Source: Pogostemon cablin
Taxonomy: Eukaryota > Streptophyta > Magnoliopsida > Lamiales > Lamiaceae
Length of the DNA: 64,000 nt
Direction: 5' to 3'
NCBI GenBank assembly: GCA_023678885.1
Contig: CM042993.1
Span: 3,742,501-3,806,500, forward strand
Shown: positions 1 through 15,059 of the stretch, piece by piece
Position numbering within the stretch: the stretch's first letter is position 1
How the letters are laid out: each line of letters begins with the position of its first letter
The notes under the pieces: generated by a model
Database searches by the model: none
What the model saw: only the letters and a program-made list of their open reading frames with translations
What the model was told of the DNA's origin: nothing
Position numbers and translations under genes: made by a program

Positions 1-85
1 ATCTGTTGGAATCATGAATTCCAACTGTATTTTTGCATTTTCCAATAATTTTTCACTGTTGGAATTCGGCAATTTTTTTGTAGTG
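1..85. mobile_element. Terminal end of a CACTA-type DNA transposon
   Basis: The sequence runs out in TTTTTTTGTAGTG, the inverse of the CACTACAA terminus typical of En/Spm (CACTA) elements. Inside it are short inverted copies of GTTGGAATT / AATTCCAAC, as expected of subterminal repeats. The rest of the element lies left of the window, so size and coding content cannot be seen. Assignment rests on the terminus and the subterminal motif only. Confidence 0.55.
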
Positions 86-3000
86 GAAGGTGCATGTGAG
101 TCTCATATTTTATTGTATTATTGATGTGTGTAGGTCTCATATGCTTTTTAAAAAAAAATATATCCTTTAGACTGATGCTCAAAACAGCAAAATGAAAACA
201 TTATTGACGGATGGAAGGAGTATTTATTAATGGTTTATGTCTATTATTCTTAGATTAATTAATGCTTATATTTAGGTTGTTTTAATATTAAATTTTAGGA
301 TATAATTTTATTATTATTGTTCATGATATATTTTATCATTGATATACAACCTATTTTACCCTTATAATTCGTGTCAAATCTTAACAATGTGATCCATAAC
401 TTATTTTTACTTTTTAACTTCATAAATGATGATGATGTATGTAAATCCATTTTTCACATAAAACAAGCCCGTATGATATAACTCTGTCCTGTCTTGTCAT
501 TTCAAAAATTAAATTATAATGTATTTAATTTAATTTAATTAGATATATAGTAGTATTATATTATATTCATTTATTAGTTAACAAGCTAAAGTCACAGTCA
601 TATATACTCAAATTGCATAGAAGGACCATTAATTTGGCTGGTCTAGATTCATGCTAATAAGTGTACCAGTTATATTTTGATACTTCCTCCATGCCATCCC
701 CCAATTTCCCTATTATTATTTTCTAGATAATTTCTAGATCCTTCACTCCAATAATTCTTGCATCTATTTTTAGTCTTGCTCAACGTATTATTTACATTAT
801 TACATACAGTCTATATATTTCTTGTAAAAATAAAAAATTAAATAATTATAATAATTTTAGCCACCTATATTAATACATGATTTATGTATCAAAAAAAGGC
901 AAACAAAATATGGTCACACCGAAAGTGATTGAAAATTGCAAAGATCATAGTAAATAATTATAATAATAATAATATACATGTAATGAATTTAGAAAAGAAT
1001 GTCACAACTGCAACAGGATAATGTATAGCTCTAATTTTTGTTTTCATTTTCGGTCCACTCTTGTAAATCATTATGTCATAAACTTGCTTTATTCATAAGT
1101 TGAAAAGAAAAATATACCTTAAAATATTTTAAATTCTAAAAAAAAATATTAAGCATTCCAAATATAATAGGATATAAATTATGGTGTAGGGCGAACCCTT
1201 GCAGAATATTTTGGCTATATACAAATAATTACGAGGTCAAAGTATTAAATTTGTTTTTATCCATCATGTTGATAGGTACCAAGTGGGCTAGTAGCTTGTT
1301 ATAACTTAGTATAAAGGTGTTAATTAATTACTGGCTAGCTACTAATTAATATATAATTGATATACTATGTTGTGTGCATTAATCAAACTCATGATTTTAT
1401 TTATTAAACTAATTAAAAATATATATACAATATGCAAGTTGATTCATGATTGAGATATGTATGGTTTAATATATGTGTCATTTTTTCCCGATAATTGGTA
1501 TATATATTGCAATATTTTTACATATATATAATACTTTTAATGTTACATTGTAATATTTTACAATTAAATGACTATAATTTAAATTGTGTAATTAATGTTC
1601 ATAAATTTTTGCTATCATAAATATAAATTAAAGTTTAGAGTAAGTGAAAACGGACATATAAGTCATAATATATATTGGTTGCTTACTTGCTTTCATATAT
1701 TGCCTAATTACTCAATGAAATTGACATGAAAAGGACTATTCAATTAATATATAAAATTCGTTTTAATTTAGTTAAATTTGTTATAGAAAAAACAAATCCT
1801 AGCTTTCAATTATTATCCCCTGCAAATTTAATCAATAACAAAATTAAATAGCAAAGTATTCCAAACATAATTACCTTATATCGATACCCTAAAAGTTTAA
1901 TGTTTTTTTAGGGTTTTGTGTTAATTTATAAAATACAATTATAATTTCATTATTATAATTTATGATATATGTCCTAATTGTTCATTATTATTTATCCTTG
2001 TAGCTTATAGTGTATTTCAAAATTATGATTTATATTATATTTAAGAATATAATTATCTTCTCAAATCATAAATAATAAATTTACTATATCTAATTTTACA
2101 TATTATAATATAGTGAGATTGTTAATATTGTAAATTATTTTTCTAGAAATATATAAATTTTAATATAAAAGAAAATGAAAGAAAGATAGCGGTGGGAACG
2201 GAGGAATTAAGCTGGTATATATTGTTAATAAGTTGATTGGATTGTTTACCAGAAGATACAAGTAGATAAAAAAGAAAGAGATATGATAAAGAAAATAATA
2301 ATGGAAGTAGGAAAACTGGAAAAGGAATGAAAAAAGAAAAAAAGAGTAGAGGAATGATGCAATATATTCTTGATAGTGGAATTAAGGTAGTATGATTTAA
2401 TTACAAGTGTCAGAGAGTCAGAAAATATTTTCACACTTCATTAATCAAATACGGATTTTTTTATTAAAAATGTTATTTATTTTTATAAAATATTTTTTAT
2501 TTATATTTTATTTAATATTTTTTAATAATAATAATTTTTTATCAATTAAATATTATTTATCATTTTAGACATCCACTCTTAATATATCATTTTTTTCTTT
2601 TTTGAGAAGAGGTCTCACCCATAATTTATTATATCTCATTAATACAACTACCTAGTACCTACTTTACATAAAATAATACTATATTCTTCGACTTTCTTTA
2701 ATTGTCACCATTTTCATTTTGAGGCATCCTATCAAAGTTTTTCACATCTTTAAAAACATCAAAACAATCACTCTTCATTATACATCTTATTTAAAAAAAT
2801 ATTTTTATATAACACACTTATTATATTTTATCATTTATTTATTATTAAAAATTACTGTAAAATCCCTAAAAATTATCACTTTTTCCAATCTCCATATTAG
2901 AAAAGACGGAAAAAATATGAGATAGAAGATTTTTCAATCAATGCATAAAATGTAAAGTAAATGAATACTTCTATAATTAATAATGGATGGTGGTAGTACT

Positions 3001-4177
3001 TTTTAAACGTTAGTATTCTCCGATCCATAAATACTTGCACATTTTGATTTTTACTCTTAGATTAAGATAAATGACTTTATGTGTAACATGCTAGTAAAAG
3101 TAAGGGATTTTTTGGTAATTTAATTGAATAAAAAGTAATGATATAGTTGACATTAGATTGTGTGTAGAAAAAGTGATATTTTTATAATATAATAATAATA
3201 ATGTATATTGTTTTATTTTTTAAGTGTGTAGTTCTTTTTTTTTTTTTTTTAAATTAAGAACAGACTAGAAAGGAGTAGAAAACCTTTTACTTTATATCGG
3301 CTAATTAATTAAAGAAGAGGAAAAAAGTGGAGTAGGGAAAAAGGGACATATTTCAATTGAAGCGGTTGCACAGTAATTGACGTAAAATTGATAGTTTGTT
3401 CTTGTACGTTCATGGAATGAAGATCGTGGGCCATCATTTCAAGGCCCAATGACAAGTCCACAGATCATGGCCCTCTAAACTTGCCACGCGTACGGCCCAC
3501 TCCACATCCTCCCATTCCCTCGTCTCTATCATCTACATGTGGTTTTCTATTTTCTGAACTTTTTGGGTTGGTGTAATAATTAACTTTTCTCTATAATACT
3601 TTTTTTTTTCAAAAATACATTTAATTAATAGAATACGAATTAAACTTGATTAGAATAATCATAAATTTATGTGGCACAAAATTATGAGTGTATAAATATT
3701 TTAGTTATTAAATTCAGTGGAACAGGGGTAAATAAAATAAAATTGAGCCCATGATATATAATTATGAAAATATTATTTATATTCAATAGAAGAAATAAAA
3801 CAAAACTAATAACTTTTTGAGAAAATTATCACATAAAAATGAAAAGCAGCACACCTCCATCGTTGCGTATATTCATATTTACTTTTCAAAAATATTTTTT
3901 TTAAAAAGTAATTTACATATTAATTAAAATGATGATAATTTTAAAATGAAGTTGTATTTTTTAAACTATAATTTTGAGGAATACCCTTGTTCCAAAATAC
4001 TCTAGTTTTCAGTTTGTGTCCACTCTTTATTTTTTAAAAATTTTAAAAAAGTCAAAATAACTTACCTACCTTATACATATTTATTAGCAAAAATATCACT
4101 CTTACTTAATATACAACATATATTTTAAGGATAAATTACTTTTTTTTAAACTAACTTTTTAAAGATTGATTAAGGTA
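86..4177. other. Long AT-rich intergenic stretch
   Basis: No credible gene is seen; the open frames here are short, low-complexity and lack splice-supported extensions. It contains fragments of Stowaway-like sequence (TACTTCCTCC near 685, CTCCGATCC near 3017) and a part near 2700-2900 related to a dispersed motif family that reappears at 8540, 54280, 54680 and 59740. A cluster of GGCCCA/TGGGCC motifs lies at about 3425-3500, some 1.4 kb before the inositol-phosphate synthase. Confidence 0.6.
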
Positions 4178-4380
4178 CTTCCTCTGTCCCATATCAAAAG
4201 AGTATTTTGTTTTTTACACGTGAATTAAACAGTATTATTATTTAATATGTAGTGGGGAGTTGTATTAGTAGGAATGTGTACTCCACATTTTAATTATATT
4301 ATTGGGTGTGTGTGATTTTTATGTGTATAAAAAAGAAAAAAAAAACTCCTTAAAGGGATATTTATTTACTCCCAAAATAA
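4178..4380. mobile_element. Decayed Stowaway-like MITE
   Basis: After a TA dinucleotide the sequence begins CTTCCTCTGTCCCATATC, close to the CTCCCTCCGTCCC terminus of plant Stowaway elements, and the interior (ACACGTG..TTAAA..TATTATTATTTAATRTGTAGTG) matches the interiors of the elements at 8301 and 58989. The right terminus is not clear, so the end is approximate. Confidence 0.45.
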
Positions 4381-4762
4381 CCTCTAAATGGTAACCATAT
4401 TCTTAATCTACAGGTAGGAAATGTAAAAATTAAATCAGTTTTTATTTATTTATTAAGAGGATGAGTGAGTCTGTGTCGAGAGAGTGGAAGTTGATAAATT
4501 TATATCAAGCATATAAAAAAGGTGATAGGCTTTCTTTGTCATGCAGTAAAGACGGATATTGTTCATGTTTTTCATGCTGTAATTTCAACTTTTCTAGTTC
4601 CTCATTTAATTTAATCAAATATAGTCACATTAAAATTTTAATAAAGTGCGATCGCACGAGAAAAGAAAAGGTAAAATAAAATTTGCATGGCTAAGCTTCC
4701 CTTTATTTGAGAAGGTGGGGCCATGTCCACTAAGGGGGCGCCGCGTGTACTCCATTCTTGCC

Positions 4763-4769
4763 TATATAG
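4763..4769 (+). promoter_or_regulatory. Putative TATA box of the MIPS gene
   Basis: TATATAG lies about 180 nt before the start codon. Just upstream is a GC-rich GGCGCCGCGTGTAC block resembling ABRE/coupling-type elements. Downstream is a CA/GA-rich leader (CACACACACAGTGAGAG) that would be the 5' UTR. Position and context support it; the transcription start is not shown by the sequence. Confidence 0.5.
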
Positions 4770-4947
4770 CAAGCTTCTCGGTGCCACCCGATAGAACACG
4801 CACACACACAGTGAGAGTTTTAGAGAGAGGGGAGAGACAGAGAGCCACTTGTCTCCCAATCCTAATATCTTGGAAGGAGTGCAGATATCTCTCTTTAAGC
4901 GAATTTTTCTGTTGATTTTGTTAAATTTGATATCAAGAGGGAAGAAA

Positions 4948-7570
<2,623 letters not shown>

Positions 7571-8298
7571 TCATGTTCTCTGAGATAGGTTGATTCAAGA
7601 ACTGTGATCTTAGGAATCAGTTTCCCTCTTTTGATGTTTTTTTTTTCTTATTTATATTTAAGTATTGGGACGTTAATCTTTTTTTTTTTTTTTTTTTTTT
7701 TTTGAGTTAATGTGGCTATTGCAAGTGTATTTTGTTTGCTTTAGCTCTTCTAGAGCATAGCTATCCTTTTATCGGAGATATATGCAAACTACTCTTTATT
7801 TTGTTTATTATTTAGTTTATTTGCGCTTTTTTATTTCTTTTATTCTTATTTATTTTAAATTTTTTCGCCCTATCTAATTGAATATTTTCCTCCTTTTTTT
7901 TGATCGAATGGGCCTTCCTTAGAATGATTGAAACTTTAATTATAGAATTTTAATAGACTCCAAATGGGCCTTAATCTTTAAAGACCGACCCGCAAATCAG
8001 CACGAGCTTCTCTATCTATTTAAACATGTACGAAAACATATTTTATGTATTGCAAATATAAACAATCTTTATTTATGGATGGCTAACACTCCTTATTTAT
8101 AAATTAAATGTATATAATTATAATTTTGAATTGAATATGCTATAAATCATTATAGTGTGATAAATTATGAACCACTTGAAAAAAATACATAATGGATGGT
8201 AAGATACTTCAAAAAAAATTATAATTATACCCTAAATTCTAAATTCTAAGAATAAGAATCAAAATCCAAAGATATACATCTTCTGTCACGCTAAAATG
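7571..8298. other. 3' region of MIPS and AT-rich spacer
   Basis: Holds the MIPS 3' UTR with two poly-T runs (about 7637-7646 and 7679-7703) and then AT-rich spacer. No further gene is supported. Confidence 0.6.
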
Positions 8299-8300
8299 TA

Positions 8301-8533
8301 CTCCCTTTATCCGGATAGGCACATATTTACTTTTTACACGTGGATTAAAGAATATTATTATTTAATGTATAGTGAGTAGTTGTATTGGTGGGATATGTAA
8401 GTCGACCTCATATATTAATTGTATTAATTAGCGATATTTGTTGGTCTCATATATTTAAAAAGAAAAATGTATAGCTTTGGTGCGGTCCCCAAAATGACAA
8501 AATATATACTCCACTTGCCATGGACGGAGGAAG
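8301..8533. mobile_element. Stowaway-like MITE
   Basis: Bounded by TA on both sides, with imperfect inverted ends CTCCCTTTATCCGGATAGGCA and, at the right, GGACGGAGGAAG. No coding capacity. The interior is shared with the elements at 4178 and 58989. Stowaway elements are non-autonomous Tc1/mariner relatives with TA target duplications; family membership is inferred from the terminus. Confidence 0.7.
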
Positions 8534-8539
8534 TAATAT

Positions 8540-8830
8540 ATACTCTCTCCGTCTCATTTCAGATGTCACACTTTCCATTTTGGGTTGTCCCACAAAAGTT
8601 TGCACATTCCTAAAAAAACAAAAAGTCAAACACAATCACCCTTTCCATACACTTTATTTACAAAAAAAATCACTCTTACCTAACGCACCTAACGTACTTT
8701 ATCATTTATTTATTATCAACGCAATCACCCTTCCCCATACCACTTTATTTCCTAAAATTTCTAAAAATTCCACAATATTACCCAATTTGTTATTTATCTA
8801 TTGAAATTAAAGTTAGGAGCAAAAGGTAAG
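8540..8830. repeat. Dispersed repeat with Stowaway-like left end
   Basis: Begins CTCTCTCCGTCTCATTTC directly after the preceding MITE and continues with a motif (TTTTGGGTTGTCCCACAAAAGTTTGCACATT) that recurs in diverged form near 54300, 54690 and 59740. No matching right terminus is visible, so this is probably a truncated copy. Confidence 0.45.
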
Positions 8831-9004
8831 TAATTACTAAAACTTACCTAATACCATTAAAAAATCTTACTTCTCAATCTACTTAAAAATAAAAAGCAAA
8901 CATATACATTGTCGGGATAGGGGGTAAGATATTTTTAGTTAAATAATAATTCCAAATTTAAGTTTTCACAATCATTACCTAAATTTTAAAATCACTCATA
9001 CACA

Positions 9005-9204
9005 CCGGTTTGGATCTTTGTTACATTTTGGTGTTACATCTCCTATTATAAATTGTTGGATGATTGACACGTAGGATACATTAACTATTACATGCCCTAA
9101 CAATCAACTCTAAGAGAAAAGGTTGAGATTTTTCTCTCCGCATCTAACGCAGAGATGTAACACCAAAATATACTAGGATATCCAAGATCATACCGACATA
9201 GCAA
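9005..9204. mobile_element. Foldback MITE, family C copy 1
   Basis: Long inverted termini: ATTTTGGTGTTACATCTC at 9026 onward is matched by GAGATGTAACACCAAAAT ending near 9170, and weaker pairing extends to CGGTTTGGATC / its complement at the outer edges. The centre carries GATTGACACGTA. The same architecture and motifs occur at 40387-40608. No coding capacity. Confidence 0.6.
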
Positions 9205-9609
9205 CTCTATTAATTTTTAATACATTCATTCATGCATTCTATGTCTTCCATTAATAAATTTTCTCTCTCCTTAAGAAAATACTCTGTCTTTCTCTTTCAT
9301 TTCTCATTTCCTAACCCACCTAAACTAATATCCTCTCCATCCCACAAAAATTTTCAATTTTAGCTATATATAAAAATTCAAAAAGTATACTCTTTTGAGG
9401 TATTATGGTATTTTTAATTAAAAATACTCTTAAATGATAAAAGTATATAGATGTATTAATTAGGTGGAATGAGTCTGTAAATAGAGTACACATGAGATGA
9501 TTGTTGTTTTGACATTTTTACTCTATAAAGAACGTTAAAACCTTTTACGTGACAAAGAGAGTATGATTTTAAGACTAAACATAAAATTAAATTTCAAACC
9601 AAACAAACA

Positions 9610-10008
9610 TTAACTATAACTATGTATTGTATGATTTGTGCATACCTCAAACTCAAAGAGGTGAATTAGATTGGGTCCAAGCCGGTCCCCTACCAAGTTG
9701 ACTTTAACTGCGAGCAGTTCGGGCCCGTCTTCAGCCCATTTAAAGATTTGTGAATATTTAATGAAGGGAATTGGAATATAGCCCTCAATATTTATTACTT
9801 TCATAAATTTTTTCGTCAACAAAATATCGAATAAATTTCAATAATTCGAGCACAAAATAGTCAGATTATTTAATAATATTGGAGAATTCCTACAAAAGGA
9901 AATCTTAAATATTGGAGAAATCGATTTTTTTAGTGACTTGTATAAATTTCTATGGAAATTACTATATTAAATATTTAAGTATTAGTATTTTTTTCCATTC
10001 ATATAGTG

Positions 10009-10068
<60 letters not shown>

Positions 10069-11391
10069 TCAAATGGTTCATTTGTTTAAAGTTCAAACAT
10101 CTTGTGGATTTGATTTATAATATATCAACTCAAATGAGGTCTTAATTTTTTTCTCAGTTATATATGTTTATCTTAAAAGAAAGAACTTTAATTGCCCCAT
10201 GACATATCTCAAGAGGTATAAAGAAGGGTGTAATGTCGAGTTAAAAATTTGTTTTGTTTCATAATTTTTTTAACACTTGAAATTTTGTCAAAAAAAAAAA
10301 AGTTTTTTGTATCAATTATGTCCCATAACTATCATTTTTGTTAAATTTTATCTAATTTTTGCCGAAACCCTAGATTTTCGCAGGAAAATGGTCACGTGCA
10401 TCACACGTGACCATTCAATTTGTGGGAAACTGGCGACTTTAGATGACGTGGTGCTCAAACTTGGGTCAATCCAAACAAAAATTGAAGGTTCTGACAAAAA
10501 TTGGGTAAAATTAAACTAAAATTGATAGTTATAGTACAAAATTGATACAAATATTTTTTTGGGACAAAATTTAAAGTGTTAAAAAGTTACGTAACAAATT
10601 TTTAACTCAGTGTAATGTCTTTCCAATTGCATAGCGAGATTTCGAATTATATTGCATTGTATTTGACATAGATTTGACTCGTTGTAATCTCACTCAAATA
10701 ATGAGCCTCTATATAAGTTATTTAAATTATGTTTTTTGGTGGTGGAGCTCGTAGTGTTGGAAACGGTGTTTAGAAATAAGTAATTCATTTATTAATAATG
10801 TCATTGAAAAAAATTGTATACAACATAGGGCAAACAGTAGCATTAAATAGAGAGAGACCCTTCTGTGAATAAGGTGAATCCAAATATTAAAACAAGGTAG
10901 GGGATGAAGAGGAGAATTGATATGACCATACCAACTAAAATAAAAAATACTCAGTAATTACTCATCACAATAATTATTGAGTGTTAAAAAAATACTCAAA
11001 ATATACAATGAAGGTGGATAAATAAATAAATTGGACAGTTGACAAGAACATGCAAGGTTACATTTATTACATTCTGCGATGCAGAGGCAAAAGCTAGCAA
11101 CATCGATCCTATATTCTGCACTTGCAAAGCTGTCATTTTATACTTTGTTTTTCAAAGTCATACCACCCCCCAACATCCTCACCCCCTTTATGCATATTTT
11201 AAATAAAGTAATTTTTTTTTGAAAAATACCAAAACCAACATATTCTGATATTCACAATTAAATATAAATATATTTTCTCAACATAACCCAAGTTTTTATA
11301 TTAATATAATTATAATTATTTAATATGCGAAGCAGCACGTGAATAACTAGTTGGATACTTGGATTGACCCAAATCGCAGAACAGAGCATAG
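9610..11391. other. AT-rich spacer
   Basis: Non-coding as far as I can see. Includes the AT microsatellite at 10011-10065 and a short mixed-composition block near 10360-10500 that has an open frame but no recognisable domain or splice context. An ACGTG motif and the SOSEKI promoter/leader begin near 11330. Confidence 0.5.
10011..10065. repeat. (AT)n microsatellite
   Basis: About 27 perfect AT units. Likely length-polymorphic. Confidence 0.95.
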
Positions 11392-11510
11392 TCTCTCTCT
11401 AGATTGTACGAAATCTCCGTAGATACTCCATCTTTCTTTCTCTCTCTCTTTCTGACCTTGACCTCACACATTCATTCTCTCTCTAGATTAATAGAATCTT
11501 CTGTAGATAC
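11392..11510. repeat. Duplicated 35-bp block in SOSEKI leader region
   Basis: TCTCTCTCTAGATT..TCTCCGTAGATAC (11392-11426) recurs at 11476-11510 with a few changes (..TCTTCTGTAGATAC). Both copies lie in the pyrimidine-rich region ahead of the SOSEKI start codon, probably 5' UTR or core promoter. Confidence 0.6.
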
Positions 11511-11694
11511 GTTGATCGAGGCTTTCTCTCTTGCTTTCTCGACTTGTCTCTATCCTTTTGTCTTCTGCATTGCTTCTATTGCTCGTGTTACACTTATATT
11601 AAAATGGGTATTTCTAGCTGTATTGTATCTGTATAAATCTTTCAACATTCTATCCTATTAATCCAAACGAGGAGACGAAGAGAGAAGAGAGAGA

Positions 11695-13623
11695 ATGGAT
11701 GAAGGGAGAAGGGTTTGTCCAGAAAGGGGTAAAGTGTGTAGTCAACCAAGAATTGTGATGAATCCCACATTCAAGAAAGTTCAGATTGTTTACTATCTCT
11801 GCAGAAATGGCCACCTTCAACACCCCCATTTCATGGAAGTTACTCATCTTGCCAATCAACCACTTCGTTTAAAAGGTATATATCAGTAATACATTAAAGC
11901 TCAATTTCCCCTGTTTTTAATTCTGTTTCTTTGGTGTAGATGTTATGGATCGCCTCACTATTCTCAGGGGTAAAGGGATGCCTTTACTCTACTCATGGTC
12001 TTGCAAAAGGTATTTTATATATGGAGTTTACTTGTATTTATGATTATGTTAGGATGTTGTAATGTTTTATGTATATGTATATGTGTATGTATGTATAGGA
12101 GCTACAAGAATGGGTATGTGTGGAATGATGTAGCAGAAAATGATGTGATTTATCCATCAGAAGGAGCTGAGTATGTTCTCAAAGGATCTGAACTCATTCA
12201 GGGTTGCACTGGTAATTAATTTATCATATCTTCTTTTTGATTAATTAATGAATTGAATCATTTGGCTAAAATTAATATTGTAATCTTGATTTTAGACAAA
12301 CTGCTTCATCTTCAAGTTGGCAACAACCAGCAGAAGCGGAAATCGTTCGTGTCGAGTCGGCAAGTCGAATCGGAAGAAATGGCGAGTCATAAATCGGACG
12401 AAGAGCACGTGGAAGAAGAAGAATACGAAGAGAAAACGAGTTACACTCGGAGCACCACACCGCACTCCAGGTGTTCGAGAGGTGTCTCCACTGACGAAAT
12501 TGAAGAATTCAAGAACAACGCTCGTCGCCCTTCCGAGTTATCCCCTGACGCCAACTCAGTCTCCTCGCCGCCGTCCACGGCGTCCTCCACCCTTTCCGAC
12601 AAGGCAAACAACGGAACGACCATCAGCAAGCGGTTCGAAGACGGCGATCCCCTGATCATGAGTAGAAACTCTATGTTGCTCAGCCTCATCGCCTGTGGTG
12701 GCTCCGTCTCGTTCCGAAAAACAGAGCCTCCGCCACCGCCTGCCGCGGCGGCTAGGAAGAGCGCCGGCGGTGAAAATCTACGTAAAGGGGTGGTCTGCAG
12801 AGCGGCTGAGAAGGCGATCGCGGCGGAGGAGGACGAGATCATGATCGGTACGATGTCGGAGAATCCGAGGTTCGGGAATCTGCAGGCTGAGGAGAAGGAG
12901 TATTTCAGTGGGAGCATCGTGGAAGCCATAGCTGCAGAAAGAATGGAAGTTGGATTGAAGAAATCATCCTCCCATAACGAAGAAAGGTGATCATTTAATT
13001 AATTATTTAATTATTTCTAACATTAACATATATAAAAAAAATCAAGATAATGATAGAGGAAGATCATAAGTAAAATGGTGGAGTTGAACTGAAGTCAACT
13101 GAAAGTGCATCATCAGGTGTATTCTGGTAACAAAACTCCAAAGAAAATGATACCAAGATGCTACAAACAGGAAGAAAAAGACATATAGTTTTGAATTTTG
13201 CAACAAACTTATTAATATTGGGTCCCATTTGGGATTATATACACAACAAAATTCAATTGACTTTTCCCTCTGAAATCCACCTTTGACTTCCACGGTTCCA
13301 CCCTTAGGTGCATTTAACCTTAGGTTTTGGTTTTAGTCTCAACATGTTGGTATAATACTAATGCCCAAAATTTTATAGAACCAACATTACTTGTTTGTCC
13401 TATTGTCTCCTTTCATTACAATTTGTTTGGTCAACAATTACAAATGTGGATAAAACATCTTACATGAATGTACTCGAACTCGTCTCGATTCGATTTTTCG
13501 ATGATCAGGAGCCAAAGGGCTGGGCTAGCTGAAGCAGTGGATGAGGAAGTGGAAAACGAGAAGGGGGTGAAGGGGAAGTGCATTCCTAGGAAGAAGCCAT
13601 CTTCTAAACAATCCAAGAAATGA
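11695..13623 (+). CDS. SOK: SOSEKI family polarity protein (DUF966)
   Basis: SOSEKI proteins polymerise through an N-terminal DIX-like domain and mark cell corners or edges at the plasma membrane. Five exons: 11695-11875, 11940-12009, 12099-12211, 12296-12986, 13509-13623, joining to 389 residues. Residues about 19-118 carry the DIX-like domain ([57 protein letters not shown]). The rest is disordered and charged, with an acidic EEHVEEEEYEEK stretch, the family motif LIACGG near residue 250, and EKEYFSGSIVE before the last intron. The tail is basic (PRKKPSSKQSKK). The start was chosen because the ATG opens the frame leading directly into the domain. Which SOK subgroup it belongs to cannot be told from sequence alone. 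Confidence 0.95.
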
Positions 13624-14940
13624 ACATTTTCTTACTATGTATTAGGTGTGATTTTGAACCAACTTTACTAATTGGACTTAGTTGTCCACACTTAATTAGA
13701 TTTAAGTTTATTCTAATGCCATTATTTTTCAGTTAAAACAAAGGTTTGGGTGTGTAATTGTATATTAGTTTGGGCCAAGGTGACATTTATATATGATGTT
13801 GGGCCGATAGAATAATCCACACTTGGGCCAAACTATAATTCGTGAGGCCCAGTCCAGATCAGTCGACGCGATCCAGATTTAAATGCGCATGTGCGGTGCA
13901 CGTGAGAATTAAAGCAGAAGGAAGACGTACATTAATCACTAATTAATGACCATTGCTGATAACCAAGGTCTTGATTGCTTAGATCAATTAATATCAAGAG
14001 TCTAGGTCCGATTTTAATAATACGGGTCAACCCAGATTCACATGTTGGATCTAGCCTTACCAAGGTATTCTGAAAATTGCCTTTCCTTCGAGTTAGCTTT
14101 CTCCACATGCTACCTCGAATCTATTGGATGGTGGGAAGATGGTCGTTAGTAATAATAATCCTACATGTTAATAAAATACTCCATAATTATAGTTGCTTTG
14201 TGTTGTATGTATTTAATTTTTTTAATGCAGGGGACATTTTATGGAATCGATTTCGCTTGAAATTGAATTTAGAAATATCATTATTAAGCATGATAATTTA
14301 CAACTCATGTGAATATAAATTATTATGCTCTGAAATCTCATGATGTGACAAAATTTTAATACATTATTTATTTAGTATTTATTTAATATAAGAGTTACAA
14401 TTTGTCATTTAAAAATGTGACACTTTCTAATTTGATTTAATAAGAAATAATTATTTAGTGATAGAATCTTTTGTTATAAGCACAACCACTTTTAACACGA
14501 TGTTTGACATATGTACAAGATATATACTAGTATTTTCTTTTTAAGGTTCCATAATAAAATAAATTATACCATTAATTAATATTGCATAACATTATTTAGA
14601 TTAAAATTAGAAAAATAAAAAGATAAAAATAAAAATAAAAAACATATACTATTCATTAAATATTATACTCCCTCCCGCTAAACTTTTACATTTCCTTTGT
14701 AAAATGGGACAGAAAGAGTATTCTTCAAGCTAAACTTAAAAACAAGTCTTAACTTTGTAGTTCCACAAGTGGAGTAAATTAAATTAAATATCTCAAGCAA
14801 ATTAAAGTTAAGAGAGAGAGAGAGAGTAATCCAAAACTTGACTAATTTTTGTTGCTACTAAATATAATAACAGAAGTCGTATCCATGCAGAATTAGTGAA
14901 GCGCGCTTTTTGAATCTCGCGCTTTAAGAAATTCGAGCTG
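13624..14940. other. Spacer between SOSEKI and Ole e 1-like gene
   Basis: Contains a cluster of four TGGGCC/GGCCCA motifs between 13771 and 13851, typical of plant site II promoter elements, though no gene starts close by on either strand. The remainder is AT-rich with a 51-bp MITE at 14668. No other gene is supported. Confidence 0.55.
14668..14718. mobile_element. Minimal 51-bp Stowaway-like MITE
   Basis: TA-flanked, starting CTCCCTCCCGCTAAAC and ending GTAAAATGGGACAGAAAGAG, whose complement CTCTTTCTGTCCCATTTTAC matches imperfectly. Essentially only two termini back to back. Confidence 0.6.
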
Positions 14941-14986
14941 TACCATACCCCATGTGACCAGCTCCATCTCCACCTCCACCCCACGC

Positions 14987-14993
14987 TATAAAG
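14987..14993 (+). promoter_or_regulatory. TATA box of the Ole e 1-like gene
   Basis: TATAAAG stands 73 nt before the start codon in a C-rich leader (CACCTCCACCCCACGC). Confidence 0.65.
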
Positions 14994-15059
14994 ATACGCC
15001 CACCCCCCACCGACGCTCACCTCCAAATCACGCTCTCTGATCACTCCATTGAAGCAAAA

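Noticed and set aside
2246..2434. Minus-strand open frame rich in Phe/Ser/Ile
   Set aside because: Composition reflects AAGAAA-rich plus-strand DNA; no domain, start context or splice support.
12441..12929. 162-codon minus-strand frame inside the SOSEKI gene
   Set aside because: Shadow of the long GC-rich SOSEKI exon 4 read in the opposite direction.
14808..15044. Minus-strand 78-codon frame across the Ole e 1-like promoter
   Set aside because: Overlaps the TATA box and C-rich leader; no family resemblance.
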